Shown piece by piece: positions 61,301 through 64,000 of a stretch of 64,000 nucleotides of DNA. A program made the position numbers and the translations under genes. Position 1 is the first letter of the stretch, and each line of letters starts with the position of its first letter. The stretch comes from Protula sp. h YS-2021 (lineage: Eukaryota; Annelida; Polychaeta; Sabellida; Serpulidae), in the NCBI GenBank assembly GCA_949752745.1, contig OX457025.1:100694439-100758438 (forward strand), in the 5' to 3' direction. Below the pieces are notes generated by a model, which saw only the letters and a list, made by a program, of their open reading frames with translations, was not told the DNA's origin and did no database searches.

Positions 61301-61527
61301 TACCAGAACGATCCCCAATCAGCCCTGACTGCCTACCAGAACGAGCCCCAATCAGCCCTGACTACCTACCATATCGACGATGATTTTGACCGCCTTAGAG
61401 CTGACTTTGTTGCCATAGCTCTCCCCCTCCACCAGCTCCTCCACCAGGGTGCTGCCGAGGTACTCCAGGTAGAATTTTATTCCCGTCCTCACAGGCTCCT
61501 TTTCTTGTCCCCACTTGTCTTTTATCT
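56409..61527 (-). CDS. LDLRAP1/ARH-like PTB-domain endocytic adaptor, 5'-incomplete
   Basis: Seven exons (61527-61370, 60714-60605, 60212-60098, 59634-59512, 59291-59211, 58256-58216, 56568-56409) join with consistent phases into 261 residues ending DLIQL. The first four form a PTB/PID domain: FYLEYLGSTLVEE, KKLPKVEISISSKGIVVT, SIYR-IHFCTADKSHERVFAY, ECHAFLCPKKKI, then AEAVTLTVAQAFQIA. The order and wording resemble LDLRAP1 (ARH), an adaptor linking LDL-receptor-type tails to clathrin and AP-2; GULP/CED-6 is the next-best match. The tail has FEDSF (FxDxF, the AP-2 alpha-appendage motif) and NPF (EH-domain ligand). The N-terminal exon, needing a phase-1 donor, was not found between 61527 and 64000. 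Four of six introns start with tandem repeats. Confidence 0.82.
56685..57683. repeat. Polypyrimidine minisatellite in the last intron
   Basis: About 1 kb of CCCTCCCTCGCCCCTCCCTG, TCAATCCCT and TAAATCCCTAACTCGCCCC units, grouped into higher-order units of about 120 bp near 56800-57150. In transcript sense it is polypurine (GGGAGGG), with recurring TTTACAGGTAGGGG and TTTACAGGGAGGGG words that resemble splice donors. Confidence 0.95.
57684..58215. other. Intron DNA between exons f and g
   Basis: Unique sequence of fairly even composition. No extra exon was recognised. Confidence 0.5.
58216..58256 (-). CDS. LDLRAP1-like, 41-nt microexon f
   Basis: Lies between GTGTTGCAG and GTAACG and encodes GFEDSFTDSPVRS plus two bases. 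It is the only segment I found that takes phase 0 to phase 2, as the next exon needs. A (GTT)n tract lies just upstream in transcript sense. Confidence 0.65.
58294..58384. repeat. (AAC)n microsatellite, about 30 units
   Basis: An uninterrupted AAC run on plus, (GTT)n in transcript sense, ending about 36 bases upstream of the acceptor of microexon f. Confidence 0.97.
58385..58789. other. Intron DNA
   Basis: Intron between exons e and f; T-runs only. Confidence 0.5.
58790..59221 (-). repeat. Degenerate minisatellite built on exon e donor
   Basis: In transcript sense six diverged units contain CTCATTCACAGGTGGTGCTT, CTGTACA, GTACTG and GTGTGCAG, spaced about 50-100 bp. The first unit is the true exon end and donor (CAGTCACAGGTGGGTGCTTC). 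Confidence 0.8.
59211..59291 (-). CDS. LDLRAP1-like, Ser-rich linker exon e
   Basis: 81 nt between TTGTCACAG and GTGGGT, phase 0 to 0. It encodes EAFRERGDDTSSS and a serine/glutamine run. Its last bases and donor are echoed by a minisatellite in the next intron. Confidence 0.7.
59512..59634 (-). CDS. LDLRAP1-like, PTB exon d (C-terminal helix)
   Basis: Begins after TATTTTGCAG with AEAVTLTVAQAFQIAKEDFE. The end is placed at AAAAT before GTGAAT (59511). An in-phase alternative at TTCAAG before GTCGTG (59527) would shorten it by five residues. Confidence 0.75.
59947..60119 (-). repeat. 86-bp doublet spanning exon c donor
   Basis: One copy covers the end of exon c and its donor (CCCCAAGAAGAAAATCGTGC) plus intron. 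The second (59947-60030) has CCCCAAGAACAAAAGTCGTG and the same following TAATTTAAATTTATGTGAGG-type sequence. Confidence 0.8.
60098..60212 (-). CDS. LDLRAP1-like, PTB exon c
   Basis: 115 nt after GTTTGCAG. Its first A completes an Arg codon, then IHFCTADKSHERVFAYIARN and on to CPKKKI. The donor is the less usual GTGCGT at 60097. Confidence 0.82.
60440..60640 (-). repeat. 43-bp tandem repeat spanning exon b donor
   Basis: In transcript sense AGTACTTACCAGTCTCAGTA, TTTACAGGTACC and TTCTGATTTT repeat about four times. The unit nearest the exon includes its last 26 bases and the donor. Confidence 0.88.
60605..60714 (-). CDS. LDLRAP1-like, PTB exon b
   Basis: 110 nt after TTGTTACAG. It encodes AKSAKKLPKVEISIS through SLSIY plus AG. 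The donor GTACCT at 60604 is repeated downstream in the intron. Confidence 0.8.
61139..61369 (-). repeat. 33-bp tandem repeat starting at exon a donor
   Basis: In transcript sense seven units of GGTAGGCAGTCAGGGCTGAT plus CGGGGCTCGTTCT. The first unit begins at the splice donor itself (ATATG then GTAGGTAGTC). Confidence 0.93.
61370..61527 (-). CDS. LDLRAP1-like, PTB exon a
   Basis: 158 nt after TGTGTATTCTCAG. It is entered in phase 1 and encodes IKDKWGQEKEPV through VKIIVDM. The donor GTAGGT at 61369 is the first unit of a 33-bp array. Confidence 0.8.
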
Positions 61528-64000
61528 CTGAGAATACACAATAATGAAATAAATAAATAAATAGACCAATCTGCCACAATGATGTACAGGATGTTACACT
61601 GTGTGCTCGATTTGCTTCAGGAGTCACCGATTTGTTCCAAAAGTCCAACTTGGGAGGAGTTTCTCTAGTTAGGAGCTGATTGGTCTAGAGCGTACCCCGT
61701 TAAGGTCATGGTCATTTCCGAGGTCGAGCCCTTCCGCTTGTAATAACTCCTTTTTGAATAGTAATTTATATTTCTTATATGTTGGATCGGCATCCCGCTT
61801 CAATTCATCGCATTGAAATGGCCAAAAAAGTCAACTGCACTCGCTCTCCAGCACCGCTGTGTTGGTATTATGCATGATTAAACGACTTACAAGTCTTGGG
61901 TAGAGTTCGCTAAAGGCCCTCAAAGTTCATTTAAAGTAAGAATTTCTAAATAACCAGAAATCTCCCACAATAATTGGCATTTGTTTACATACAGCAAGCA
62001 TGTTTACATACAGCAAGCAATTGCACCAAAATTTAGTAATAAATTTTGCAATTATACCTCACAAAGTTTTGAACTGATATTTCAAAAAGGCAACGAAGAA
62101 TTACAAGTTTAATATCACCGATAAGCATATTAAATTTATGCCTAATTCTGCAACAGCTCATAGCTGTTAACTTGGTATATATTTACAGACAACACATGAT
62201 CTCTTTATTAAAATTTGTGGTTATGTTAACAAACATGTGACAGCTAAGCAGTGGTGGGCAAACTTTAAAACCTCTTGTCATCCGGTCGACTACTTCAGAA
62301 AAATTAGTCGTCTGGGCCAAAAATTGGGTCGACAAGGAAGACAACAATTATAGCATCGATAACAACATAACTTTGTCCTCCAACTTTTTCGCAGCTTACA
62401 AGTATCGGATATTGCGTCACATTGGATCGAATGACGTAATTTCTCGGTTCTGGCCAAGTAGTTATAATGAAGGTGCATTGCATTTCATTTAGTTTCACTC
62501 ACAATAATTCAGACATTTTTTTTATGTTTAAACCCAACGCCCGTGTAAGCTGTTCATACATATCTGGTTCCTTAACAAATCGGGGCTAGAAATCCATTCA
62601 AAACAGTTTTTCATCGTGGTGTATCGACTTTGCCCCAAGGACTCTTCGTTCCACCTGTGTGAACTGCTCCGCCCACCCATGTAAAGGTTTCACCCCCCCC
62701 CCCCACCGCTTTAGTGTTGAAGCCCTTGTCTTATTTCACTAATAGAAATAAAACTTTTATTTCATTGCTTCAACAGAATATACTTTGTTCGACTTTTGTT
62801 TCCCCTGGATTTTATTACAGTTTTGGCATGGAGCACTTCTGTGCATCTTTGTTCAAACCTTACATTTTTTCCTGTAACGATCTCAGTGTGGTACCGAAGC
62901 ACACCGAAGGGATTTCTTTGTATTATAACGCTTCCATTTTACACTAACACTACGGAAAATCTTCCATTAATCTACTCATTAACTCAGCTGTGTTGCCTAT
63001 ACGTTCATCTCGTTGGCGATTTGCTGATTAATCATCTGGATCGATCCTCTTCCTTAAACACCGTATTATTTAGTATAAGAATTCTGAAGCAAATAAGAAA
63101 TCAGAAAATTTTTGGCAGGCTATTACGGAATAGACTACCGATAAATCGAATTCACAGAAATCGATATTTTTATATTATTTCATCATTTTCTGCTGCAGAC
63201 TATATAAACAAATTACTTTCTAACCTTATAAACAGAAACTATGAAAAAAATGAAAATACGAATAAATTTTTAAACTTTTCAATATCGTCAAAAGATAAGA
63301 ATTTACATGGCTGAACTTATTTTCATCCTTTAGCGTAAGAAAAATCAAGCATTGTTGATTTCTGTGACATTTTAATTCTTAGTAGTCTATTTGGGAATAG
63401 CCTACCCAAAAATATCTGGTTTCTTATTTGCTTTAGAATTCTTATGTCAAATAACAGCTTTCACTTTTTCGCATCTGTCCACTCTTTAACTACCTCGATA
63501 AAGTTGCACTGATTTATTTCAATTTCGAACAATCGTGTTTTTTCTGTGAAAAATATCTTTTTATGAACTGTACGTGTTGATTTTTCCTCCCTTACAAATC
63601 CACAATTTTATTCACAAGGGTTACAGAAACAGTAAAATGCAATCCATTACACTGAGCCAAAATAAAATGTATGCAATAAGCAAACGTGCTTTGCATAAAG
63701 ATGTTTTTAAAATGGAATATTACTATGAAATATAAGTAACTCGAAAATAATGAAATATTGAGAGCAGCGATTTCCTGGATGTCATCCGGACGACCAGTCT
63801 GAAAAAAACTGTTTCATCACCACTGCAACTAGGTGTGTAAGCTAATTTTTCTCCACTTCAACGAAGAAGTAAAAGATGTGCTGTGCATTAAAAATTGCGC
63901 CTGTTTTGCAAAAAAAAAAAAATGTATCAGCCAGTTCACTGTTTCGACTGCGCATGCTCAGTACAGAAAATTTGTAAGATTCCACTGGAGATAAAACATA
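61528..64000. other. Upstream of the visible LDLRAP1-like exons
   Basis: Probably intron or promoter of the minus-strand gene. I did not find an exon encoding an ARH-like N-terminus. A plus-strand open frame at 62796-63314 is AT-rich and resembles no protein I know. TGTCATCCGG followed by a CGAC and TCTGAAAAA context occurs near 62276 and 63780. Confidence 0.4.

Noticed and set aside
62796..63314. 172-codon plus frame near the window end
   Set aside because: AT-rich, rich in Asn/Ile/Leu, no domain, no splice sites; likely chance.

Overview
The window is animal nuclear DNA: genes are split by GT-AG introns, and between them lie non-LTR retrotransposon debris, tRNA-like repeats and many tandem arrays. 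Its repeats (units rich in TCAAGGTCA) and a secreted PAN/apple-type gene suggest a lophotrochozoan, most likely a mollusc. That placement is an inference from remembered repeat and protein styles, not a search.

Layout. 1-9039 is one minisatellite of 12- and 13-bp units, cut by the window edge. 9.2-9.7 kb has a coding-looking proline-rich frame. 10.2-12.7 kb holds dispersed and tandem repeats, including a 388-bp element with terminal inverted repeats inside a 145-bp tandem array. 13.5-23.1 kb carries a plus-strand gene for a secreted protein (signal peptide, PAN/apple-like region, then an unidentified extracellular domain). Two of its exons lie in a 2328-bp block duplicated head to tail with almost no divergence. 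23-45 kb is AT-rich intergenic DNA with degenerate arrays, tRNA-like elements, two decayed non-LTR retrotransposon fragments on the minus strand and several weak exon candidates. 45.7-57.7 kb is packed with minisatellites, including a 19-bp family with monomer, dimer and monomer blocks. 56.4-61.5 kb (minus) is the best gene in the window: seven exons with matching phases encode a PTB-domain adaptor resembling LDLRAP1/ARH. Its N-terminal exon(s) were not found. 61.5-64 kb shows little.

Both gene models were assembled by eye from splice signals, phase and protein resemblance. The most unusual observations are: (1) in the LDLRAP1-like gene four of six introns begin with tandem repeats that start at, or copy, the exon/donor boundary; (2) a 41-nt microexon in that gene encodes an FxDxF motif, sits next to a (GUU)n tract, and its skipping would hit a stop within five codons; (3) the duplicated exons of the PAN-type gene are phase-incompatible with each other, so a coding transcript can use only one copy.
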